Source: Actinomycetes bacterium | Lineage (GTDB): Bacteria > Actinomycetota > Acidimicrobiia > Spongiisociales > UBA5794 | Reading direction: 5' to 3' | Assembly: GCA_023336855.1 (NCBI GenBank) | Contig: JAMBLK010000345.1 | Coordinates: forward strand, 1 to 5,530 | Length of the DNA stretch: 5,530 bases | Part shown: piece after piece, positions 1-5,300 of the stretch | Numbering within the stretch: position 1 is the stretch's first letter | Layout of the letters: each line of letters opens with the position of its first letter | Notes under the pieces: generated by a model | Told to the model about the DNA's origin: nothing | The model's input: only the letters and a program-made list of their open reading frames with translations | Databases searched by the model: none | Translations under genes and position numbers: made by a program

Positions 1-62
1 TACCTGAGCGGCGGTCCGGAGATTCACCGTGCACCCATGGGACTCCCACGCCTGCCGAGCCG
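1..62. other. Left-edge non-coding remnant
   Basis: This stretch lies downstream of the permease stop codon. On the minus strand a GTG at about position 50 opens a frame that reaches the left edge, but it has no convincing ribosome binding site and too few codons to judge. I see no terminator hairpin with a T tract and no tRNA end. Confidence 0.3.
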
Positions 63-2258
63 TCAAGAAATCAACCACTCGACTGCGCGCTTGAACGGCC
101 CCGGCTTCTCGAGGGTCGGGGTGTGGACGAGGAGGGCGGGACAGTCCACGGCTTCGGCGATTCGGTCGGCGAGGTCCGCCACGAGATGGAACCGGTGGCT
201 CGGTGCGCCGAGGACGACGAGGTTCGCTCCCCGTGATAGTTCGGTTAGCGTGTCGATCAGGTCGTTGGTCGGGCTGACCCGGTCGTCCCAAGGCACCGTG
301 AGAACCTCGCCGAGTTGCTCGTGGTATGCGCGAATCGACTCAGCCTGACCGGGAGGCGCATCGACCGATGTCAGGTGCACGAATCGGATCGACGCATCCT
401 CGTGGCGAGCGATGTGGTCGGCCATCTCGACCTTCACCGGGTCGTACGGTCCGCCGGTACCGAGCACGGCGATTCTGTCGATATTGTCGACGGCTCGATT
501 TCTGAGGAAGGCCGAGTCGCAGGTGAGGTGTTCCTGGAGCCAGTGGAGGTCCCTTGTCACATGGCGGGATGCCCGCAGGTCCTGGGGAAGGTCGGCGATG
601 AACAGGTCGACGCCCTCGCGTTCGACGAACGCGTGCACCATGCCGCGCCGGTCCTCGTCGGTGTAGTGCTCGGTTGTGACTTCGATACCGAGTTTCCGTG
701 CCTGGGCGAGATCCTCATCGGTGGGGATCATGCGTCGTGTGCGAGCATCGAAGTTGATCACATGGATGCGCCCGCCGGGAGCGACTGTCAGTCGCATGGC
801 GAGACGGAACAGCGTGTGCTGCCGGCTCGGCCGCGTCGGGCGTCGGATCAGGACGAGAATGAGTTTCCGTCCACCGGTTGCCACCGCCGCCGCGCTGGTT
901 TGGACGAGTCGTGCGTCCTCCCGCAGTCGGAGAGCGTCGCGGGCCGCCGACTCTTTGACGGCACGGGACTGTCCGAACACGCGGTACCAGATGACCCCCG
1001 CACCGACGAAGACCGCGGCGCCGAGGAGAGGAACAATCCCCATCTGCGTGAGGAGCAACAGAGAGGCAACGATGCCGAAGATCTGGATGGCGGGATAGAG
1101 AGGCGAGCGGAACTTCGGCTGGTACCAGTCGAGATGACCCTCGCGGAAGGCGATCACTGCAAGGTTTACGAGGGCGAATACGAGGAGTTGGAACGCAGAG
1201 GCCAGCTTGGCGAGTTCGATGAGCGGGACGAACAGAACGAGGATGATCAGCACCACTCCGGTCACCGTGATCCCGGCGACGGGAGCTCCGGACCGGGTTC
1301 CGATTCGAGCGAGGAAAGGGGGAGCGAGCGAGTTGCGCGCCATGGCGAACGGGTAGCGAGCCGAAGCGATCACACCCGCATTCGCCATGGACAGCAGAGC
1401 CAGGACGGCCGTACCGGCGATCACATACGTGCCGGCGGATCCGAGGAAGTGTGTGGCGGCCGTGAGCACCGGCGTCTCCGTGTGAGCCAGTTCATCTGCC
1501 GGGGTCACTCCAACCATCACGGCGACGACGGCCGGGTACAGGAGCATCGCGATACCGACCGACGTCAGGATGCTGAGCGGGATGTTACGCCCCGGGCGTT
1601 TGACCTCTTCGGCAACGCTGGCGACCTTCGTGACGCCGATGTACGAAACGAAGACAACCGCCGTGGCAGAGAAAAGGCCCTTCCATCCTTCAGAGAGGAA
1701 GGGTTCGAACGCCGCCGGTTCGGTGTTCGGCGCCCCGAGGATGACGAATCCTGCGAGGAGAACGAGAACGATCGAGACGAGTGCTGCTTGGAATCCGGCG
1801 GTCTGACGAACGCCGATGAGATTGACGATGATCAGTAGAACCGCAAGCACCGCCGCGACCGGGCGTTCCGGATGTTCGACGAAGAACTCGAGATACGCCG
1901 AGAGGCCGACGAGGGCAAACGACGCTTTGAAGACTAGGGAGAACCACACGCCGAATCCGGCGATCGTTCCCATGAGCGGTCCCATCGCACGATCGATGTA
2001 GAGGTAGGTGCCTCCGGCTTCCGGCATGGCGGTCGCCATCTCGGATTGAGACAGGGCTGCCGGTAGAACGACGACACCGGCGAGGAAGAACGCCAACACA
2101 ACTGAGGGGCCTGCGATCTTGAAGGCGAGGCCGGGCAGTACGAAGATCCCGGACCCGATCATGGCTCCTATCGAGATCGTCATGACCGCATAGAGACCGA
2201 GCGACCGGTGCAACTTTCGGGCTGGCTGAGTTGTGTCGTTGGCGTCTGGCGTTGTCAA
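63..2258 (-). CDS. APC-superfamily amino acid permease with C-terminal tandem USP-like domains
   Basis: This 731-residue protein is probably a secondary transporter for amino acids, polyamines or related cations in the cytoplasmic membrane; the substrate cannot be read from the sequence. Residues 20-428 form the APC/AA_permease_2 core with about 12 membrane helices. Helix 1 carries the unwound glycine-rich motif GAMIGSGIF (31-39). The segment SYIGVTKVASVAEEVKRPGR (205-224) followed by NIPLSI is the typical APC loop motif. Residues 429-460 are a charged, probably helical linker. Residues 463-590 and 593-714 look like two universal-stress-protein (USP) folds; each has a short hydrophobic first strand (LILVLI; IAVLG), and the second ends with NLVVLGAP and CPALLVHT. 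The usual USP nucleotide motif G-x2-G-x9-G[ST] is degenerate after GAPS, so ATP binding is doubtful. APC-USP fusions are known in archaea and bacteria, and the USP part is thought to regulate transport. The start is a TTG with no clear SD; the first in-frame ATG (residue 26) would cut helix 1, and a second TTG is at codon 16. It follows the UMF1 transporter by 67 bp. Confidence 0.9.
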   Translation of the reverse strand: MTTPDANDTTQPARKLHRSLGLYAVMTISIGAMIGSGIFVLPGLAFKIAGPSVVLAFFLAGVVVLPAALSQSEMATAMPEAGGTYLYIDRAMGPLMGTIAGFGVWFSLVFKASFALVGLSAYLEFFVEHPERPVAAVLAVLLIIVNLIGVRQTAGFQAALVSIVLVLLAGFVILGAPNTEPAAFEPFLSEGWKGLFSATAVVFVSYIGVTKVASVAEEVKRPGRNIPLSILTSVGIAMLLYPAVVAVMVGVTPADELAHTETPVLTAATHFLGSAGTYVIAGTAVLALLSMANAGVIASARYPFAMARNSLAPPFLARIGTRSGAPVAGITVTGVVLIILVLFVPLIELAKLASAFQLLVFALVNLAVIAFREGHLDWYQPKFRSPLYPAIQIFGIVASLLLLTQMGIVPLLGAAVFVGAGVIWYRVFGQSRAVKESAARDALRLREDARLVQTSAAAVATGGRKLILVLIRRPTRPSRQHTLFRLAMRLTVAPGGRIHVINFDARTRRMIPTDEDLAQARKLGIEVTTEHYTDEDRRGMVHAFVEREGVDLFIADLPQDLRASRHVTRDLHWLQEHLTCDSAFLRNRAVDNIDRIAVLGTGGPYDPVKVEMADHIARHEDASIRFVHLTSVDAPPGQAESIRAYHEQLGEVLTVPWDDRVSPTNDLIDTLTELSRGANLVVLGAPSHRFHLVADLADRIAEAVDCPALLVHTPTLEKPGPFKRAVEWLIS

Positions 2259-2325
2259 GGTGACAGCAAAACTAGTTGTGATGGCGGGAGTTGGGTAGTG
2301 GCATCCTCATCGGGCATGGTGCTGG

Positions 2326-3666
2326 TCAGTCCAGAAGCCACTCGGTCCGAGAGGCTCGTGCTCGGTCGACGTCCACCGCCGCAAGGAGCGACCCGCCAAT
2401 CATGAAGAAGGCGGTCAGGAACAGAATCGAGAGCCGGGCCGATCCGGTGATGATGCCAACCCCAGCGAAGATGAGAGGTCCGAATATTGCGCTGAACCTC
2501 GAGAAGACGGAGTAGAAACCGAAGAACTCGGCGGAGGCATCTTCGGGGATCATTGACCCGTAGAGCGACCGCGACAGCGCCTGGACCCCGCCGAGAACGA
2601 GCCCGGCGAGTGCCCCGACAGCCAGGAAGGCGCCGGCCTGACCCACGGGCAGGAAGTATCCACCGACGGTGACGAACGTCCACCCGACGATCGAGACGAG
2701 GATCGCCTTCTTCGCCCCGACCCTCCCCGCCAACCAACCGAACGCGAGAGCACCGAAGAATGCGACGAGTTGGATCACAACGAAGACTGCGGCGATCGTG
2801 GTGGTTGAGAGTTCGAGTGTCTCGGACGCGAAGACAGGGGTGATCTTGATGACCGTCAGAACGCCATCGTTGTAGAAGAGGAATGCGACGATGAACAACA
2901 GCAGTTGAGGGAAGCCGATCAGCTGTCGGGTCGTTCGCCAGATCCGTCCGATTCCGAGCCGTGCATAGGCAACCGGGCGGGGCGTGGCCCGGTATTCGTG
3001 AGGAAGGTCCGGGCGGTTCCCGCCATCGCTCAACCGGGAGAAGGAGAAGGTCGCGAACGCCGCCCACCAGACTGCCGCAGATACGATGACGATCCGTTGG
3101 GCGATGTCCTCGCTCAGCCCCATGGGTTCGGCGAAGAACAGCAGGACGAGGGAGAGCACCAGGTGGATCCCGCCGCCCGCGTAGCCGAGTGCGAATCCTC
3201 TGGCCGAGACGCGGTCGATCGTGTCCGGTGTCGTCAACTCCGGGAGGAACCCCTCGTACATGACGTTCGCGGACACGAATCCGACCTGGGCGATGAGAGC
3301 AACGACGATGGCGAGACCGAGATCGCCGGCTCCCGGTACCGCCGTCAGGGCAGCGAAGACGGCGCCCGTGTAGGCGAACGTCTGGAGGAGGCGCTTCTTC
3401 GCATTCGAGTAGTCCGCGATGGCGCCGAGAATCGGCATGGCGAGGAAGAGGGCGAAGGCTCCTATCCCGATGATGATGCCGAAGAACGCTTCTGCCCCCA
3501 CCGGTCGCCCGAAGATCGAGAACCCCTCTTCGGGGAAGATCGTGTCCCCGAAGTAGATGGCGAAGACAAGACTGCCGGCTGTGATGTACGCCGAATTCGC
3601 CCAGTCGTACATGGCCCACCCGAAGATGGTGCGCTGGTCGTTGCGTGCCGGTGTTGCGGTTGCCAT
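2326..3666 (-). CDS. UMF1/Atg22-type major facilitator superfamily transporter
   Basis: This 446-residue protein is a polytopic inner-membrane transporter of the MFS branch that includes Atg22-like proteins (COG2270). Yeast Atg22 exports amino acids from the vacuole; the bacterial substrates are unknown. Family hallmarks are easily seen: FGWAMYDWANSAY at 15-27, the motif-A-like GAIADYSNAKK at 81-91, FLPEL at 140-144, FLFYNDGVLTVI at 262-273, and GGVQALSRSLYGSMIP (359-374) followed by AEFFGFYSVFSRFSAIFGPL (379-398). About 12 hydrophobic segments are present, with a long charged central loop near 210-245. The reading frame stays open for 78 more codons upstream, to an ATG at 3900. That extension is rich in Arg and Ser, has no membrane character and would overlap the divergent YbjQ-like gene, so I chose the ATG at 3666, which gives the usual family length and places the WAMYDWANSA motif near the N-terminus. 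It may be co-transcribed with the downstream permease. Confidence 0.92.
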   Translation of the reverse strand: MATATPARNDQRTIFGWAMYDWANSAYITAGSLVFAIYFGDTIFPEEGFSIFGRPVGAEAFFGIIIGIGAFALFLAMPILGAIADYSNAKKRLLQTFAYTGAVFAALTAVPGAGDLGLAIVVALIAQVGFVSANVMYEGFLPELTTPDTIDRVSARGFALGYAGGGIHLVLSLVLLFFAEPMGLSEDIAQRIVIVSAAVWWAAFATFSFSRLSDGGNRPDLPHEYRATPRPVAYARLGIGRIWRTTRQLIGFPQLLLFIVAFLFYNDGVLTVIKITPVFASETLELSTTTIAAVFVVIQLVAFFGALAFGWLAGRVGAKKAILVSIVGWTFVTVGGYFLPVGQAGAFLAVGALAGLVLGGVQALSRSLYGSMIPEDASAEFFGFYSVFSRFSAIFGPLIFAGVGIITGSARLSILFLTAFFMIGGSLLAAVDVDRARASRTEWLLD

Positions 3667-3673
3667 CGATCGG

Positions 3674-3679
3674 ACCCTA
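3674..3679 (-). promoter_or_regulatory. Candidate -10 box of the UMF1 transporter (leaderless?)
   Basis: On the minus strand a TAGGGT hexamer, which fits the actinobacterial TANNNT -10 pattern, ends 7 bases before the ATG at 3666. That spacing would put transcription start at or next to the start codon, giving a leaderless mRNA. No TTGAC-like -35 element is visible at 16-18 bp. The hexamer also overlaps a weak SD-like GGTAGGG, so the two readings compete. Confidence 0.3.
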
Positions 3680-3691
3680 CCGCCGTCAGGC

Positions 3692-3706
3692 GTTCCGTTC
3701 CGTTCC
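3692..3706. repeat. Short tandem repeat (GTTCC)x3
   Basis: Three perfect copies of GTTCC stand in the gap between the divergent UMF1 transporter and the YbjQ-like gene. Such a run may vary in length by slippage, or may be chance in GC-rich DNA. It lies outside both chosen coding regions. Confidence 0.5.
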
Positions 3707-3742
3707 GATGATTGCCTCGCCGCCGACTCCCGACGCCGAATC

Positions 3743-4069
3743 GTGGCCGATCCTCTCGGTGCCGAATTCGTCACCCCAATTTCGACCCGGCGGTCGTGGA
3801 CCTGCTTCCCGGGCCGAACCAGCTTGCGCTCGACGGGATTCTCCAAAGGGTTCTCCGGTTCCATCAAGGCACTCCGGAAAGGTGAAGTGAAACAGTTCAC
3901 CGAGGCGTTGGAGGAGGCCCGGCACGTCGCTGTCGAACGGATGGTCGAGCACGCTCAGGGACTCGGTGTGAATGCCATTGTTGGTCTGCGTTTCGACTCG
4001 ACCGACATGGGCGAGCAGCAGGGGATGGCTGAGATCGTCGCCTATGGGACGGCCATCATTGTCGACTAG
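3743..4069 (+). CDS. UPF0145/YbjQ-family (heavy-metal-binding-domain-like) protein
   Basis: This is a small cytosolic protein of 108 residues from the chosen start, close to the usual 100-110 of the YbjQ/PF01906 family. The biochemical role of the family is not settled; it forms oligomeric rings in solved structures and was named for a presumed metal-binding role. The evidence is the C-terminal two thirds: FSGSIKALRKGEVKQFTEAL, then EEARHVAVERMVEHAQGLGV, NAIVGLRFDSTDMGE and GMAEIVAYGTAIIV, which match the family pattern of GGE..YTE..EEAR..A..RM...A...GANAVVG.RFD...IG...EI.AYGTAV. The N-terminal 30 residues do not show the expected GYxIxxxLGxVxG strand. GTG at 3743 gives the right length, but no SD is visible in front of it; a TTG at 3824 would yield only an 81-residue core. 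The frame is open further upstream into the transporter gene, which I regard as chance. It is divergent from the UMF1 transporter, with 76 bp between the two chosen starts. Confidence 0.75.
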   Translation: MADPLGAEFVTPISTRRSWTCFPGRTSLRSTGFSKGFSGSIKALRKGEVKQFTEALEEARHVAVERMVEHAQGLGVNAIVGLRFDSTDMGEQQGMAEIVAYGTAIIVD

Positions 4070-4093
4070 TAGCCGAGTTGGCGCAGAGAGGGC

Positions 4094-4099
4094 TATGGT
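4094..4099 (+). promoter_or_regulatory. Candidate -10 box for the RRM/IF-1 operon
   Basis: TATGGT matches TANNNT and four of the six bases of TATAAT. It would start transcription near 4106 and give a leader of about 117 nt. No good -35 hexamer lies at the proper distance (TTGGCG at 4078 is only 10 bp away). It lies 24 bp after the YbjQ-like stop codon, so read-through from that gene is also possible. Confidence 0.28.
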
Positions 4100-4174
4100 T
4101 CCGGTGCACAGAGGGATGTCCGCTGCCGCCGTGGCACTTGTTGGTTCGAGGCAGGTCGACAAAACCCGCCCGTG

Positions 4175-4195
4175 TGCGGACCACAGTGGTTCGCG
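4175..4195 (+). promoter_or_regulatory. RNA hairpin in the RRM leader
   Basis: GCGGACCAC (4176-4184) and GTGGTTCGC (4186-4194) pair with a single G-U wobble. In RNA this gives an 8-bp stem with a CAG loop, extendable by one more U-G pair. The inner DNA part ACCAC-A-GTGGT is a perfect palindrome and could also be an operator. It lies 15 nt upstream of the SD. It has no T tract, so it is not an intrinsic terminator. A role in autoregulation or in mRNA stability is inference. Confidence 0.45.
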
Positions 4196-4222
4196 AATCG
4201 ACGCCCATTGGAGGCACAAGAA

Positions 4223-4468
4223 ATGAACATCTTCGTAGGGAACCTTTCGTTCCGCGCTACGAACGCTGACCTCGAGCAGCTTTTTGGCGAGTACGGGGCC
4301 GTTGACTCGGCCGCAATCATCAACGACCGTGACTCCGGCCGCTCACGCGGCTTCGGTTTCGTCGAAATGCCCGATGCCGACGAAGGCAAGAAGGCCATTG
4401 AAGAACTCAACGGTTTCGAGCACGAAGGCCGGGCCCTCACCGTCAACGAGGCCCGTCCCCGTCGGTAG
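4223..4468 (+). CDS. Single-domain RRM RNA-binding protein
   Basis: This 81-residue cytosolic protein is essentially one RNA recognition motif, of the kind found in cyanobacterial Rbp proteins and scattered other bacteria. It is expected to bind single-stranded RNA on a four-stranded sheet. RNP2 is IFVGNL at residues 3-8 and RNP1 is RGFGFVEM at 42-49. The aromatic contact positions F4, F44 and F46 are present, while the last RNP1 position, usually Phe or Tyr, is Met49. Helix 1 is NADLEQLFGEYG (14-25) and helix 2 is ADEGKKAIEELNG (52-64). The domain closes with RALTVNEARPRR. There is no glycine-rich C-terminal tail. The ATG is backed by a strong SD (GGAGG, 8-base spacing), so the start is secure. 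The IF-1-like gene begins 8 bp after the stop, which implies one transcript and probable translational coupling. Possible roles are RNA chaperoning, mRNA stabilisation or cold adaptation; the sequence does not decide among them. Confidence 0.95.
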   Translation: MNIFVGNLSFRATNADLEQLFGEYGAVDSAAIINDRDSGRSRGFGFVEMPDADEGKKAIEELNGFEHEGRALTVNEARPRR

Positions 4469-4476
4469 TACCCGAT

Positions 4477-4701
4477 ATGGCACGAGGCGACGACACCTTC
4501 CGCACGCAGGGCGTGATCGTCGAGACGCTCCGGAACGCTGAGTTCAAGGTGCGGCTCGATTCGGGTCTCGAGATCGTTGCGCGCGCATCAGGAAAGATGC
4601 GGCGTGGTCGAGGGATCCGGATCATCGCGGGCGACAAAGTCGAGGTCGAGGTTTCAGCCTACGATCCGACGAAGGGTCGCATCGTGTGGAGACACCGATA
4701 A
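4477..4701 (+). CDS. infA: Translation initiation factor IF-1-like OB-fold protein
   Basis: This 74-residue protein has the S1/OB fold of bacterial IF-1, which binds the 30S A site and helps IF-2 and IF-3 during initiation. The match runs over the whole length: GVIVETLRNAEFKVRLDSG (12-30), ARASGKMR (35-42), IRIIAGDKVEVEVSAYDPTK (47-66) and GRIVWRHR (67-74). Compared with the usual SGKMRxNxIRI, the loop after Met41 reads RRGRGIRI, one residue longer and more basic; this loop contacts 16S rRNA in known IF-1 structures. The canonical infA usually lies with ribosomal protein genes (rpmJ, rpsM), none of which is visible here. This may therefore be a second copy or a specialised paralogue, though a relocated sole copy cannot be excluded. 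No good SD precedes the ATG, which fits coupling to the RRM gene just upstream. A hairpin terminator follows. Confidence 0.9.
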   Translation: MARGDDTFRTQGVIVETLRNAEFKVRLDSGLEIVARASGKMRRGRGIRIIAGDKVEVEVSAYDPTKGRIVWRHR

Positions 4702-4743
4702 CGAGATAGGACAACGCTCCGGGTTCGTACTGGAGCAGTCAGT

Positions 4744-4774
4744 GAACAGCCGGGGTCTTTGATCCCGGCTGTTT
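4744..4774. terminator. Strong hairpin between convergent genes, likely bidirectional terminator
   Basis: AACAGCCGGG (4745-4754) and CCCGGCTGTT (4764-4773) are perfect inverted repeats. With inner pairs the stem extends to about 13 bp around a TTT loop (4758-4760), including one G-U pair. The 3' side on the plus strand has only a short T run (TGTTTCG), so it is a weak classical Rho-independent site but a very stable hairpin. It follows the IF-1-like stop by 42 bp and also lies downstream of the minus-strand 29-aa ORF, so it could serve both. Confidence 0.7.
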
Positions 4775-4792
4775 CGCGTCTCGGTTGGACTT

Positions 4793-4882
4793 TCAGCGCT
4801 GGGACACCCAGAAGAGGGTGGCCGAGCCGGTCACCATGAGGCCGATCAACAGCCAGGCAACGATGATTCCAAATGTCTCCAC
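4793..4882 (-). CDS. Putative 29-residue single-helix membrane peptide
   Basis: A GTG-started frame encodes a peptide that begins METFGIIVAWLLIGLMVTGS (residues 1-20, GTG read as Met) and continues ATLFWVSQR before TGA. It is almost one transmembrane helix (about residues 4-26) ending in Ser-Gln-Arg, the size range of membrane-transporter or oxidase accessory peptides such as KdpF or MetS; I do not claim homology to any. An SD-like AAGG lies ten bases upstream of the GTG. It is divergent from the LapA-domain gene and convergent with the RRM/IF-1 operon, and it fills what would otherwise be an empty stretch of about 270 bp. The composition is what one expects of a real small membrane protein, but a frame this short can arise by chance, and conservation has not been tested. 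Confidence 0.5.
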   Translation of the reverse strand: METFGIIVAWLLIGLMVTGSATLFWVSQR

Positions 4883-4942
4883 GGTGGGCTGACCTTAAAT
4901 CACACGCGTGCAATTCATCGGGATTTCCGGCAACCCGGCCAC

Positions 4943-4951
4943 TGGTACGCT
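4943..4951 (+). promoter_or_regulatory. Extended -10 promoter of the LapA-domain gene
   Basis: TGGTACGCT contains the TGn extension directly before TACGCT, which fits TANNNT. The predicted start of transcription is near 4958, giving a leader of about 20 nt that carries the SD GGGAGGG (4968-4974). No clear -35 box is seen, as is common for extended -10 promoters. Confidence 0.4.
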
Positions 4952-4977
4952 CAGTGTCGAGTTGTACGGGAGGGATC

Positions 4978-5238
4978 ATGACCGACGAGAAGCCGGCCAA
5001 CGCTCACAAGTTCAACGACAAGATCGGGTTCGGGATGATCGTCTCGGCCGTGATTCTCGTCGCCTTGGTGATCTTCATATTCCAGAACCTCGAGGAGGTA
5101 GAGGTCGAGTTCCTCTTCCTCTCCTTCGCATTTCCTCTGTGGCTGGTTGCCGTCATCTTCCTCGCTCTCGGCGTTGTGCTGGGCTGGATCTGGCGATGGA
5201 TGTCCCGTCGTCGGAAGAAGAGCCGGGATCAGAGCTGA
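4978..5238 (+). CDS. LapA-domain (DUF1049) small membrane protein
   Basis: This 86-residue protein has two membrane helices, about 17-36 (IGFGMIVSAVILVALVIFIF) and 52-73 (FPLWLVAVIFLALGVVLGWI), a charged N-terminus and a strongly basic tail (RRRKKSR, 77-83). The features typical of the LapA/PF06305 family are the QN at 36-37 at the end of helix 1, the strand-like VEVEFLFLSF between the helices, and the P-L-x-L-V/A entry into helix 2. In Escherichia coli LapA works with LapB in regulating lipopolysaccharide synthesis; in Gram-positive bacteria such as this one probably is, the domain occurs without that pathway and its role is unknown. The start is supported by GGAGG 4 bases before ATG. It is followed after 62 bp by another small membrane-anchored protein in the same direction, but that gene seems to have its own promoter. 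Confidence 0.85.
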   Translation: MTDEKPANAHKFNDKIGFGMIVSAVILVALVIFIFQNLEEVEVEFLFLSFAFPLWLVAVIFLALGVVLGWIWRWMSRRRKKSRDQS

Positions 5239-5268
5239 CTCGTCTGATTCGGTGACGACGCAACTCGT

Positions 5269-5274
5269 TAGGCT
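5269..5274 (+). promoter_or_regulatory. Candidate -10 box for the right-edge gene
   Basis: TAGGCT matches TANNNT and sits 26 bp before the ATG at 5301, so transcription would begin near 5281 with a leader of about 20 nt. The layout copies that of the LapA-domain gene. No clear -35 box is seen at 17 bp. Confidence 0.3.
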
Positions 5275-5300
5275 GTGGGGTTCATCGACCTGGAGGTCTC

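Larger units (their letters stand above)
4070..4222 (+). other. Leader region of the RRM/IF-1 operon
   Basis: This gap of 153 bp precedes the RRM gene. It contains a possible -10 (4094-4099), a hairpin-forming segment (4175-4195), an 8-bp palindrome TTCGCGAA (4190-4197) and a strong SD, GGAGG at 4210-4214, eight bases before the ATG. A short reading frame with ATG at 4095 or 4116 runs to a TGA at 4224-4226 that overlaps the RRM start as ATGA (43 or 36 residues). Its peptide is basic and resembles no family I know. Small bacterial RRM genes, as studied in cyanobacteria, often have regulatory 5' leaders; applying that here is inference. Confidence 0.5.

Noticed and set aside
315..1838. Long open frame on the plus strand antisense to the permease
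   Set aside because: It is highly charged and low in complexity, as is typical for the complement of a hydrophobic GC-rich gene; the permease frame has clear family motifs.
2255..3619. Long Arg-rich open frame on the minus strand within the UMF1 gene
   Set aside because: It is an out-of-frame shadow of a GC-rich gene with no membrane or domain character.
3667..3900. A 78-codon N-terminal extension of the UMF1 transporter (ATG at 3900)
   Set aside because: It is Arg/Ser-rich, unlike any UMF1 N-terminus, and would overlap the conserved part of the divergent YbjQ-like gene; the ATG at 3666 gives the normal family length.
3881..3901. Inverted repeat GGTGAA / TTCACC
   Set aside because: The arms are only 6 bp and lie inside the conserved part of the YbjQ-like coding region, so coding constraint explains them.
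4138..4160. T-arm-like GGTTCGAG suggesting a tRNA
   Set aside because: No acceptor stem, D arm or anticodon arm can be folded around it.
4794..4801. Palindrome CAGCGCTG
   Set aside because: It is short and overlaps the end of the 29-aa ORF; an 8-bp palindrome is expected by chance in this length.
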